In this document: positions 33,113-42,800 of the stretch, in pieces | How positions within the stretch are numbered: position 1 is the first letter of the stretch | Layout: every line of letters starts with the position of its first letter | NCBI RefSeq assembly: GCF_016482825.1 | Contig: NZ_JAEMNV010000001.1 | Location: 434,001-498,000, forward strand | Length of the DNA stretch: 64,000 nt | Source: Antrihabitans stalagmiti | GTDB taxonomy: Bacteria > Actinomycetota > Actinomycetes > Mycobacteriales > Mycobacteriaceae | Direction: 5' to 3' | The notes under the pieces: generated by a model | Told to the model about the DNA's origin: nothing | Seen by the model: only the letters and a program-made list of their open reading frames with translations | The model's database searches: none | Translations under genes and position numbers: made by a program

Positions 33113-34861
33113 TCAGTCACGGAGATCGTGCAGACGATCGATCCCCATGCCGAGTCGTTCCGGCGCATGCATACGTGTGAAAATCCTGTTCACATCGGCG
33201 GGCAGCCGACGTGGCGTGCACAGGCTCACGACGACCATCGATGCGAACGCGAGCGGAACACTCACTGCGGCAGGTGATCCGAGTACGGCGGCCAGCCAGC
33301 CGCCCCACATTTCTTCGGGCGCTCCGCCGAGTGCAGACGCCGTTGCAGCCCCGACCGCAGTCACACCGCCTACGATCAACCCAGCTGCGGCCCCGGCAGT
33401 CGTAAGCCGCCGCCACCAGATGCCGAGCACCAACAGAGGACACAGCGTCGACGCGGCAACGGCGAAAACGAGGCCGACGGTCCGCGAAAGATCAAGCGAC
33501 GCAACGGCAAGCGAGAGCGCCAGCGGCACGCCGCCTGCAAGTATCGCCGCGATGCGGAAGTCCCTGATCCGGCCGCGAAGGACGTCGGTGCTCAAAACAC
33601 CCGCAACGCTGACGAGTAGACCCGACGAGGTGGAGAGAAACGCCGCGAGTGCACCGGCAGCGACTAGAGCGCCGAGCAACTGGCCCGGCAAACCAACGAG
33701 GACAGACCCCGGGAGCAGCAACACGGCGGCGTCCGACGTTCCCGTTATCAGTAGCTGCGGCACGTAGAGCCGGGCGAACACGCCGAGCAGTGTCGGAAAC
33801 ACGTAGAACACGCCGAGCAGCGCGATGACCGCCAAAGCGGTTGTCCTGGCTGCCTTACCGTCAGGGTTGGTATAGAACCTGACGAGCACGTGCGGCAAGC
33901 CCATGGTGCCGAGAAAGGTCGCAAGAATGAGGGAGTAGACCTGGAAGAGTGCGTGCGGACCGCCGAAGCCGCCGCCAGGACGTAGCCAGTCCGCTCCGTT
34001 GGTCGGTGCACCGGCGACGACCGGCACGGTCGCGCCCGCCGCGAGCGTCAACGTGGAACCAGCACTCAGTTCGTGCTCGCCGGGGAGCAGGGTGATCGGG
34101 CCGCTCGTCGTCCTGCCGTCCAGCACGCCGTCGACCGCTGCGCGTTCCGCTTCGCTCACGACGACAACGACATCCGTCGTGATGTCGACCGTCGTCTCCT
34201 GGCTCAGAATCGGCGGCGCGGGCGAACCCAGGTCCCGTCGGTCGTCGAGAAAGTGGACGCACAGCACCAACGCCGGTATGGCGATCGCAGTGAGCTTGAG
34301 CCAGAACTGGAATGCCTGCACGAACGTGATCGACCGCATGCCGCCGCCGGCAACGTTGGCGATCACGATCGCGCACACCGCTGCGGCGCCGAGCCAGCTC
34401 GGCACACCGAGCAGAATGTTCAATGTCAAACCCGCACCCTGGAATTGGGGGACCAGGTACAGGATGCAGACGATGACAACGACGATCATGGCAAGGCGTC
34501 GAATCTTTTCCGAGCCGAGCCGAAACTGTGCGAAGTCAGGGACCGTGTAGGCGCCCGAGCGTCGCAGTGGCGCGGCCACGAAGAGCAGCAGCCCGAGATA
34601 GCCCGCTGTGAAGCCGACCGGATACCACATCGCGTCGGCGCCGTACTTTGCGATCAGGCCCGCGACGCCGAGAAACGATGCTGCGGAGAGATATTCACCG
34701 GAGATGGCAGCGGCGTTCCACTTCGGACCGACACTGCGCGACGCGACGAGGAAGTCCGAGGTGGTGCGGGCAAGTCGGACGCCGTACACCCCGATCGCCA
34801 CCGTAGCGACGGCAGCGAAGAGCAGTGCGACGGCGGTGAGCACGGGAGCTTGGGTCGCCAC
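33113..34861 (-). CDS. Second sodium:solute symporter (SSS family) with extra loop
   Basis: This 582-residue symporter is related to the ActP-like protein encoded 1.3 kb downstream ('NAAAISGEYLSAASFLGVAG', 'GTMGLPHVLVRFYTNPDGK'). It differs by an extra hydrophilic segment of about 80 residues (around 230-310, Thr/Val/Gly-rich with 'TTVDITTDVVVVVSEAERAA') between membrane helices. It starts with GTG 1 bp after the stop of the upstream small membrane protein and lies in one unit with a LytS/LytTR two-component system. The substrate is probably a small carboxylate such as acetate, propionate or pyruvate. Confidence 0.87.
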   Translation of the reverse strand: MATQAPVLTAVALLFAAVATVAIGVYGVRLARTTSDFLVASRSVGPKWNAAAISGEYLSAASFLGVAGLIAKYGADAMWYPVGFTAGYLGLLLFVAAPLRRSGAYTVPDFAQFRLGSEKIRRLAMIVVVIVCILYLVPQFQGAGLTLNILLGVPSWLGAAAVCAIVIANVAGGGMRSITFVQAFQFWLKLTAIAIPALVLCVHFLDDRRDLGSPAPPILSQETTVDITTDVVVVVSEAERAAVDGVLDGRTTSGPITLLPGEHELSAGSTLTLAAGATVPVVAGAPTNGADWLRPGGGFGGPHALFQVYSLILATFLGTMGLPHVLVRFYTNPDGKAARTTALAVIALLGVFYVFPTLLGVFARLYVPQLLITGTSDAAVLLLPGSVLVGLPGQLLGALVAAGALAAFLSTSSGLLVSVAGVLSTDVLRGRIRDFRIAAILAGGVPLALSLAVASLDLSRTVGLVFAVAASTLCPLLVLGIWWRRLTTAGAAAGLIVGGVTAVGAATASALGGAPEEMWGGWLAAVLGSPAAVSVPLAFASMVVVSLCTPRRLPADVNRIFTRMHAPERLGMGIDRLHDLRD

Positions 34862-34862
34862 G

Positions 34863-35234
34863 TCAATCCTCGACCAGGTCGGCGAAATCCTGCTCGTTGC
34901 GCTCTGCGAGGCGGACGTAGCGGTGGCCGATAACCCACAGCAGCGGATATGCGACCACACCGAGCGCGAGCCACGTCACCCGGATACCTGCGATCGACGT
35001 GGTCGCCATTGCAGGAAAAGCCGCGCCAAGCAACGGAATCAGACCGAGTGTGCAGACGACGACCAGCGCAAGTCTGATTGCCAGGCCCAGCTGCGCCCTG
35101 ACGAGTCCGCGAACGAGAGCGTCACCGATCGCAGTCTGTTCCTGCACCTCGACGCGGGTCCGGACCATACGAGCCCCACGCCGATCCGCCAGGACAACCC
35201 GCTGCCGGGGCTCGCGGCCAGTCGGGCTGCTCAT
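34863..35234 (-). CDS. DUF485-like small membrane protein
   Basis: This 123-residue protein has two membrane helices (about 50-70 and 82-102) and a charged C-terminus, as in DUF485 partners of SSS symporters. Its start overlaps the stop of the response regulator gene (ATGA), and the symporter start follows 1 bp after its own stop. It is most likely the accessory subunit of that symporter. The N-terminal 40 residues are Arg-rich. Confidence 0.75.
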   Translation of the reverse strand: MSSPTGREPRQRVVLADRRGARMVRTRVEVQEQTAIGDALVRGLVRAQLGLAIRLALVVVCTLGLIPLLGAAFPAMATTSIAGIRVTWLALGVVAYPLLWVIGHRYVRLAERNEQDFADLVED

Positions 35235-36043
35235 CGGCCCGACCACTTCTGCATCGGGTCCCTGATCAGTCGATCCTTGAGTTCCTTGACGTGCCTTCGG
35301 CTTACGGGCAACTGCGCTTCGGGTGACGAGCCGTTCGCACGAACGACGACGACGTAGCCGGTCCCTTGGCTCCGAATGCCGGTGACCAGGGGGAGCGATA
35401 CAAGGTAGGAGCGGTGCACCCTGACGAATCCGGCGTCGGCCCAACGGGTCTCGAGCGACGAGATCGGAATACGCACGATATGACTACCTTTGGCGGAGTG
35501 CAGGCGGGTGTAGTCGCCTTCCGCCTCGACCCAGCCGATCGATGACCGCGGCACGATTGTCGTCATCCCCCCGAGTTCGACGGGAATCGACTCGGTGTTC
35601 TCCGTCGCGCGAGTCGGTTCCTGAGCCGGACGCGACCTCTGCGCGACGATCCGCTGCACCGATTCGGTCAATCGCGCAACCCGGATCGGCTTCAGGAGAT
35701 AGTCGACGGCGCCGAGGTCGAACGCGGCGACAGCCCGATCGTCGTGTGCGGTGACGAACACGACTGCAGGGGGAGCCGCGAATTCTGTGAAGATTCCCGC
35801 CAGCTCCAGACCGTCTAGCCCAGGCATGTTGATGTCGAGGAAGACGGCGTCGATCGAGTGGGCGCGCAACACCCGCAACGCCGTCGTCGCGTCCCGCGCG
35901 GCATGGACCCGCTCGATGCTGTCCTGCCCGTCGAGCAGGTAACACAGCTCGTCCAGTGCGGGTCGTTCGTCGTCGACGGCGAGCACGACGAGGCGATCGC
36001 CGGTTGGCGGCGAACCATCGGACCGCGATGGGTTATCTGACAC
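35231..36043 (-). CDS. LytTR-family response regulator
   Basis: This 270-residue protein has a receiver domain (about 18-130) with the phosphorylatable Asp70 ('VFLDINMPGLDG') and switch Lys in 'VDYLLKPIR'. A C-terminal LytTR DNA-binding domain follows (about 155-262, 'VEAEGDYTRLHS', 'FVRVHRSYLV'). It pairs with the histidine kinase encoded 21 bp upstream and is coupled to the downstream DUF485-like gene by an ATGA overlap, so its targets probably include the symporter unit. The start is GTG at 36041-36043. Confidence 0.92.
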   Translation of the reverse strand: MSDNPSRSDGSPPTGDRLVVLAVDDERPALDELCYLLDGQDSIERVHAARDATTALRVLRAHSIDAVFLDINMPGLDGLELAGIFTEFAAPPAVVFVTAHDDRAVAAFDLGAVDYLLKPIRVARLTESVQRIVAQRSRPAQEPTRATENTESIPVELGGMTTIVPRSSIGWVEAEGDYTRLHSAKGSHIVRIPISSLETRWADAGFVRVHRSYLVSLPLVTGIRSQGTGYVVVVRANGSSPEAQLPVSRRHVKELKDRLIRDPMQKWSGR

Positions 36044-36064
36044 AGTGCATCAACCTTGCCACGT

Positions 36065-37276
36065 TCATACCTCGATACCCGGCCGAAATTTCGGAACTCG
36101 AACGAAGACTTTCGTTCCCGAGCCCGGCGCCGTCTCGACTACAAGGCCGTAGTCGTTGCCGAATGCCGCCCGAAGTCGGTCGTCGACGTTCGCGAGCCCG
36201 ACATGAGCGACCTCGATCGTCGCACCCCCACCACTCCGTTCGACGGCGTCGAGCGCACCGAACCGAAGCAGGTCGGGATCCATGCCGACGCCGTCGTCCT
36301 CGATCGTGATCACGCAGTCCGTACCTTCGTCGGCGGCGACGATGGTGATCGTGCCACCCGCAACGTTGGGCGCGAGACCGTGACGGACCGCATTCTCGAC
36401 CAGGGGCTGCAATGCCAGAAACGGCAGGACGACGTTGAGGACCTCGGGGGCAACCTGCAATTTGACCTGTAGAGAGTCGCCGAATCTGGCTCGCTCCAGG
36501 GTCAGGTAGCGGTCGATGTTGTGCAGTTCCTCGGACAGCACCGTGAATTCTCCCGCCGACCTGAACGAGTAGCGGGTGAAGTCGGCGAACTCGAGCACCA
36601 ACTCACGCGCACGTTCCGGATCCGTCCGGACGAACGACGCGATCGTGTTGAGCGCGTTGTAAATGAAATGTGGGCTGATCTGCGCCCGGAGTGCCAGCAC
36701 TTCCGCACGGTCGAGACGAGCCCTCGACGCGTCCAGTTCGGCAAGCTCGAGCTGCCCGGAGACGTATCTCGCGACCTCGGCCACCGCCCCGAGCAGACCA
36801 GGGCCCGGTTTGGACGTCGTCACGACACCGAGCACTCCTGCGGTGCCCGAATCCTCGACGATCAGCGGCTGCGCGACGATGACAAGCACCTGAGCGTCCG
36901 AGCCACTGGTGTCGGACACGAGGACGCGGCGGCCACCGTCGACGGCCTGGCGTGCGGCTGCCTCGAACGGTCCCGCAAGTTCGGTGTGTGGCCCGGTCCA
37001 TGCCAGCACCCTGCCGTCCGTGTCGGCGATCCCGACTGCAGCGCACCCGATCAGTGCGTGCAGGTGCGGTGCCGCCTGCTCGGCCGATTCCTCTGTGAGA
37101 CCGCCCCGCAGCGCGCGAGCGGCAAGCGAAGCCGTCGACAACGCCGCGTGCACCGCCCGCTCGGCCGGGGTGGTGACCACACGTCTGATCCGCAGCGACA
37201 CGAAAATTGCGGACGCGACGATCAGCACGAGCGCGACACTGAGGACGGTGTTGGTTGACACGCACTTATGGTCCAC
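36065..37276 (-). CDS. LytS-type sensor histidine kinase
   Basis: This 403-residue kinase has one N-terminal membrane helix (about 11-30), a GAF/PAS-like sensor region (about 60-160), and a His_kinase dimerisation domain with His203 in 'QISPHFIYNALNTI'. A HATPase_c domain follows ('LQPLVENAVRHGL', 'DDGVGMD'). It pairs with the LytTR regulator downstream. In E. coli the LytS/LytTR systems YpdAB and BtsSR sense pyruvate and control transporters; the linked SSS symporter here suggests a similar carboxylate-sensing job. The GTG at 37276 is the maximal start; an in-frame GTG at 37261 gives a cleaner N-terminus. Confidence 0.9.
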   Translation of the reverse strand: MDHKCVSTNTVLSVALVLIVASAIFVSLRIRRVVTTPAERAVHAALSTASLAARALRGGLTEESAEQAAPHLHALIGCAAVGIADTDGRVLAWTGPHTELAGPFEAAARQAVDGGRRVLVSDTSGSDAQVLVIVAQPLIVEDSGTAGVLGVVTTSKPGPGLLGAVAEVARYVSGQLELAELDASRARLDRAEVLALRAQISPHFIYNALNTIASFVRTDPERARELVLEFADFTRYSFRSAGEFTVLSEELHNIDRYLTLERARFGDSLQVKLQVAPEVLNVVLPFLALQPLVENAVRHGLAPNVAGGTITIVAADEGTDCVITIEDDGVGMDPDLLRFGALDAVERSGGGATIEVAHVGLANVDDRLRAAFGNDYGLVVETAPGSGTKVFVRVPKFRPGIEV

Positions 37277-37377
37277 TATGCGCGCGCCGCCGTGCCTACA
37301 TCGATCGAACTCGTTCGCGACGGTAAGGTCGTTGTTCGAGCGGGAGGCGAACGGCGCCCTGCGGAGAGCGAGTGGGC

Positions 37378-37914
37378 ATGTCGGACCGAACGGGGTCGAA
37401 GCAGAACAGGGCGACGCTACGCGTCCGTGCTGGAGCAGTCAGCACGTTGATCGCCAGCGCGGCGGTGCTGTCGGCATCATTGCTCGCCCCCGCGACCGGT
37501 TCCGCGGTTCCGCTGGGCAGCACGGAATCCGCGTTGGGTACCGGCGGACTGAATCCGGCGCTCGCGTTGGCATACACACTCGCCGAAACCGAAGCACACA
37601 ACGTCGGAGTCCCGCTGTCGATCACGTCGGGTTACCGCACGTACGAAGAGCAGGAACAACTCTGGATCAACGGGATCAATACCTACGGCGGCCCTGACAA
37701 TGCGCGCCGCTGGGTGCTGCCGCCGAACGAGTCCTCGCACGTTGCGGGAGACGCTATCGACGTCGGACCGATCTCGGGCGCGCAGTGGTTGCAGGCGAAC
37801 GGCAATCGCTGGGGTCTGTGCCGGATGTACGAGAACGAGTGGTGGCACTTCGAACTAGCCACCATCCCGGGCGGCGTCTGCCCCGCGATGCTCCCCGACG
37901 CAAGCTGGGGTTAG
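37378..37914 (+). CDS. Secreted M15 (VanY/DD-carboxypeptidase-like) peptidase
   Basis: This 178-residue protein has a signal peptide (hydrophobic core about 19-39, likely cleavage after A-x-A near 44) and an M15 peptidase domain with zinc ligands His121 and Asp128 ('SSHVAGDAIDVGP') and His157 ('NEWWHFE'). Such enzymes trim D-Ala-D-Ala or cross-linked stem peptides in the cell wall. I prefer the ATG at 37378 because GGAGAG lies 9 nt upstream, over the GTG two codons earlier. Its 3' end overlaps prpE by 4 bp on the opposite strand. Confidence 0.87.
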   Translation: MSDRTGSKQNRATLRVRAGAVSTLIASAAVLSASLLAPATGSAVPLGSTESALGTGGLNPALALAYTLAETEAHNVGVPLSITSGYRTYEEQEQLWINGINTYGGPDNARRWVLPPNESSHVAGDAIDVGPISGAQWLQANGNRWGLCRMYENEWWHFELATIPGGVCPAMLPDASWG

Positions 37915-39821
37915 GCCGAAGGCCCTATCGTCTGCTCGAGAACGTCGAGGACGGCTGGATCTTCGATCGTCGACGGCACCGTGTAGTCCTCGCCGCCGAC
38001 GATCTGACGCATCGTCTTTCGTAGAATCTTGCCTGAGCGGGTCTTCGGCAGTGCCGTGACGACCGTGACGTCCCGGAAGGTCGCAACCGCACCGATCTCG
38101 TCACGAACTCGCTGTACCAACTCCGCCCGCAGCGTGTCCGGCTCGATGTCGACGCCGGCCTTGAGCACAACGTAGCCGCTGGGCCGCTGCCCTTTGATGT
38201 CGTCGTGAATGCCGATGACAGCGCACTCGGCTATGGCCGGATGGCCCGCAAGCACAGCTTCCATGCCACCGGTCGAGAGGCGATGCCCGGCAACGTTGAT
38301 GACGTCGTCGCTGCGCCCGAGCACATAGACGTAGCCGTCGTCGTCGGTGTAGCCGGAGTCGCCGGTGAGGTAGTAGCCGTCGTACGTCGACAGGTACGAC
38401 CGGACGAAACGGTCGTCGTCGCGCCACAGACCGACGAGCGTGCCTGGTGGAAGCGGTAGTGCCAACACGATGTTGCCCTCGGCGTTGGCGCCGACGGAGG
38501 ATCCGGTGTCGCCCAGTACGTCGAGCTGATAGCCGGGCACCGGCACGGTGGGCGACCCCGGCTTGATCGGCATAGGTTCGAGGCCGCGAAGATTCGCGCA
38601 GATCGGCCAGCCGGTCTCGGTCTGCCACCAATGGTCGACGACAGGCACGGCCAACGCGGTCGACGCCCATTCGTAGGTACTCGGATCGAGTCGCTCACCC
38701 GCGACGAACAACGTTTGCAGCGACGAAACATCGTATTTCGCGAGCTCTTTCGCCTCCGGGTCGACTTTGCGAATCGCGCGCAACGCAGTCGGTGCGGTGA
38801 AGAGTGCACGCACCTTGTGCTCGCTGACCACTCGCCAGAAGGCGCCCGCGTCGGGTGTCCCGACCGGCTTGCCCTCGTAGAGCACCGTCGTTGCACCCAC
38901 GAGCAGCGGTGCGTAGACGATGTAGGAGTGCCCGACCACCCAGCCGACATCGGATGCGGTCCACATGACCTGACCTGGTCCGATGTCGTAGATGTTGCAC
39001 ATCGACCAGGTCAGCGCGACAGCATGGCCGCCGTTGTCGCGGACCACGCCCTTCGGTTTGCCGGTGGTGCCCGACGTGTAGAGAATGTAGAGCGGGTCGG
39101 TGGCCGAAACCGATACCGGCACAGCGGGTTCGGCTACGGCGAGTGCTTCGTCCCAGTCGATCCACGCTATCGCCGGGTCGGTGTAGTCCGCCGCGGACCC
39201 AGGTATCGATTCCCGCTGCTTCACCAGAACGGTTGTGGCCGAATCTGTTTGCGCGAGCTCGAGCGCCTTCGCGACGATCGGCAGATACGCGACTGTCCGA
39301 CCGGGCTCGAGTCCACCCGACGCGGTGACGATCAGTTTCGGCTCGGCGTCCTCGATCCTGGCCGCGAGTTCTTTGGCTGCGAAGCCGCCGAACACCACGG
39401 AATGCACCGCACCGAGACGTGCGCAGGCGAGCATGGCGATCGCAGCTTCGGGGATCATGGGCAGGTAGACGATCACCCGATCGCCTTTCGAGACCCCATG
39501 TGCTGCAAGTACTCCCGCGAACAGCGCGACCTGTTCCAGCAGTTCCGAATAGGTGTAGGTGCGCTGCTTGCCGAGCATCGCCGAGTCGTAGATCAGCGCG
39601 GCCTGGTCACCGCGCCCGGTGGCGACGTGCCGGTCGAGTGCATTGGCGCACGTGTTCAGCGTCGCATCGGGGAACCAGCGATAGATCGGAGCCGTGGAAT
39701 CGTCGAGTGCGCGTGAGGGTGGCGAGTCCCAATCGATTGCCGCTGCCGCGTCGAGCCAGAACCGCTCCGGGTCGTCCACACTCGCCTGGTATTGCTGCTG
39801 GTATTCGCCCGGACTGACCAT
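37911..39821 (-). CDS. prpE: Propionyl-CoA synthetase-like acyl-CoA synthetase
   Basis: This 636-residue adenylate-forming enzyme is related to Acs but of the PrpE type ('WTASDVGWVVGHSYIVYAPLL', 'YTSGTTGKPKGVVRD', 'DHWWQTETGWPI', catalytic Lys598 in 'PKTRSGKILRK'). It should make propionyl-CoA, which can be carboxylated to methylmalonyl-CoA, the extender predicted for the large PKS module downstream in this window. The ATG at 39819-39821 has AGGAG 8 nt upstream. It lies in line with, and 65 bp after, the PKS-oxoamine synthase gene. Confidence 0.85.
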   Translation of the reverse strand: MVSPGEYQQQYQASVDDPERFWLDAAAAIDWDSPPSRALDDSTAPIYRWFPDATLNTCANALDRHVATGRGDQAALIYDSAMLGKQRTYTYSELLEQVALFAGVLAAHGVSKGDRVIVYLPMIPEAAIAMLACARLGAVHSVVFGGFAAKELAARIEDAEPKLIVTASGGLEPGRTVAYLPIVAKALELAQTDSATTVLVKQRESIPGSAADYTDPAIAWIDWDEALAVAEPAVPVSVSATDPLYILYTSGTTGKPKGVVRDNGGHAVALTWSMCNIYDIGPGQVMWTASDVGWVVGHSYIVYAPLLVGATTVLYEGKPVGTPDAGAFWRVVSEHKVRALFTAPTALRAIRKVDPEAKELAKYDVSSLQTLFVAGERLDPSTYEWASTALAVPVVDHWWQTETGWPICANLRGLEPMPIKPGSPTVPVPGYQLDVLGDTGSSVGANAEGNIVLALPLPPGTLVGLWRDDDRFVRSYLSTYDGYYLTGDSGYTDDDGYVYVLGRSDDVINVAGHRLSTGGMEAVLAGHPAIAECAVIGIHDDIKGQRPSGYVVLKAGVDIEPDTLRAELVQRVRDEIGAVATFRDVTVVTALPKTRSGKILRKTMRQIVGGEDYTVPSTIEDPAVLDVLEQTIGPSA

Positions 39822-39886
39822 GAGTGACACTCCTACCTACATCGTCGGCATGCAGCTCCAAGCTAGTCCGTCGCGATTCCGGCCAA

Positions 39887-42800
39887 TCACAGAGCAGCGA
39901 GTTCCTCGGCCAACGTCGCAACGGTGTAGGTGATCTGTTCTTCGGTATGGCACGACGTCACGAAGAAGCGTAGTCTCGCCAGGTCCTCGGGGACAGCGGG
40001 ATAGAGGATCGGGTTGACGTTGATGCCTCGCTCCAACAGCCGGTTCGACAACCGCAGTGTCTTCAGCGAATCTCCGACGATGCACGGGATGACGGGAGTG
40101 TCGAGGGTGTCGCCCGTATCGATACCCGCTTCCTTCGCAAGGCGGAGAAAGAGCTGCGAGTTCTGTCGAAGCACGGTGAGCACCTCGGGTTCTTCACGAA
40201 GTTGCCGAATCGCCGCGAGCGACGCTGCCGCGTTCATCGGCGTCATGCCGACGCTGTAGACGAAGCCGGGCGTCGTGTACTTGAGAAACCGCACGAGTTC
40301 GGCACTGCCGCAGACGTATCCGCCGCATCCGGCGAGTGCCTTCGACAATGTTCCCGACCACAACTCGACGTCGGATCGATCGATTGCGAAGTGCTCACCG
40401 ATTCCCCCGCCGGTCGGGCCGAGGACGCCGATGCTGTGTGCCTCGTCGATCATCAGCATCGCCTGATGCTTCTTCTTGAGAGCGACGAACGACGGCAGAT
40501 CCGGAATATCGCCGTCCTGGCTGTAGATGCCCTCGATGAGGATCAGCACACGGCGATAGCGGGAGCGAAGTTCGGTCAACATAGCGTCGAGCGCGGCGAC
40601 GTCGTTGTGCGGGAACGGCCGACGAGTCGCTCCGGAGAGTTTGCAGCCCTGCAGAATGCTGTCGTGCGCGAGCGCGTCGTGTACGACGAGATCGTCCTCG
40701 CCGACGAGATGACCGATCACAGTGACGTTGGTGGAATGGCCACCGACGAGTGTGATCGCGTCCTCGGTACCGAGTAGCCCCGACAGTGCTTCCTCCAACT
40801 CGCGGTGGACGGGCTTGTCGCCGGAGAGCAGCCGACTCGCCGATACCGAGCTGCCGTAACGCACAACCGCGTCCTGCACCGCAGCGACGACGACAGGGTG
40901 GCCGGACATCCCGATGTAGTTGTAGCTGGAGAAGTTGATCACCGTCTCCCCACCGATCACGGAGGTATCGCGGGTGACACCGTCGTTGATCAGAAAGTAC
41001 GGATTGCTGACGCCGATCGCCTCGCCCATCGTCAATCTGTCGGCGAGTGCTTTCACCTCGGCGAACTCACCGATCGCCGACTCCGGCGCCACGGTTCGGG
41101 CCGGCGGTGCGACGACTGGCGCTGGCGCTGAGACCTCGTGCCGGGACGATCCGTCGAGTTGGTCGGAGACGTAGGCGATCACATCGTCGAGGGACCGGCC
41201 CGGTGTCAGCCAGCCGGGCTCGAAACCCAATCCTGGGAAGGTCCGTCGCAACCCGCCGAGCAGGTCGGTCACCATGATCGAATCGAAGCCGAGTTCCTCG
41301 ATCAGCGGTTTGTCCGTGATCAGCGACGCAACCGGGAACCCGCTGACTCGGGCTGCCGCCGTGCGGACCGCGGTCGCGATCTCGTCGCGCTGGACCTGCG
41401 GTCGCGGGATGTGCTGGGTCGCCTCGGAATCTGTAGCGACACTACGGTTCTGGGCAGCAGCGGCCAGCACCGCGGTTTGCTCGCGGAAGAGTGCGATGAG
41501 CTGGTCCATGGTGGATTCCTCGATGTCGGTACGGGAGTCGGTGGTGAGGCTGACCTGGTGTGCCGATGGTTCGGGCTCGGTAGCCATGCGCTGTTCCGAG
41601 TAGTCGGTCTGCATCCAGAACCGGTTCGACGTCGCGAAGTTGTAGCCGCTCAACCTCGTTCGTACCCGTGAGGGCGCGTCGTAGAGTGCATCCCAGTGGG
41701 GATCGAGCCCGTCGCGGTACAACGCAGCGACGGTGGCGGCGAGCTCGGTCCCATCGGCGCCAGGTCCGGGACACGGAACGAGTTGCGCAGCAGCACTATC
41801 CGGAAAGGATCGTCGAATCATAGGTAGCAGCACACGCTTCGGCCCGACCTCGAGCAGGTGGGTCGGTGCGGTGGCCACCGCAGCGGCGACGGCATCGACG
41901 AACAACACGGGTTCGCGGATGTGCTCGGTCCAGTACCCGGCGTCCATCGGTTCGTCCGGAACCAGCATTCGACCCCGGAGCGTCGAGTACACCGGAATGC
42001 GCGGCAGATCGAACGCACACCCGGAGGCAATTGCATTGAACTCGGCCTGCATCGGTTCCATCAGAGGCGAATGAAAGGCATGAGACACGGTGAGTGCTCG
42101 CGATCTGTGACCTGTGGCCGCCAACGCGACGGCGAGTCTGCGCACCGCCGCCGATTCGCCGGACAGCACGACATCGCCGGGACCGTTGACCGCTGCGCAC
42201 GCCACGGTCGGCTCGTCGGCAAGAAAGGCGTCGACTTCCTCGCGACTTGCCCGAACTGCGAGCATCGAACCGGTCAGGGGGAGTTGTTGCATCAGCCGCC
42301 CTCGGGCCGCAACGAGTCGGCACGCGTCATCGAGTTCGAGCACGCCGGCACGGGTTGCAACCGCGTACTCACCGATGCTGTGCCCGAGCAGCCAAGCAGG
42401 TTCGATTCCCAGCTCGGACAGTGCGCGAGTGAGGGCGTATTCCACGGCAAAGATGGCGGGCTGGGCAAACTCGGTCCGGTCGATGTCGTGACCCGCGTGG
42501 GCCAGTAGCTCGAGTAGCGAACGACCGAGATGAGGTGACATGTGTTGGTCGACTTCGGTCAGAGCGCAGCGGAATACACTGTGCCGCTCGGCTAGTCGGC
42601 GTGCCATGCCCGGATACTGCGAGCCCTGTCCGGTGTAGACCCACCCCACTTTCACGCGCTGCGCGACAGCGATCGAGTCGTCGAGTCGATCGACAGCACG
42701 CAATGCCGCGACGGCCTCCGCACGATCGGTGGCGACGAATGCCAGCCGGTGCCGACCCGAGGATTTGACCAGGTTCGTAGACCAGCAGAGTTGTCCGAGG

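Noticed and set aside
37911-37925. GGCCGAAGGCC hairpin resembling the outer stem of the 71-nt repeat
   Set aside because: It is part of the last codons of prpE and lacks the long central stem, so it is not a fourth copy.
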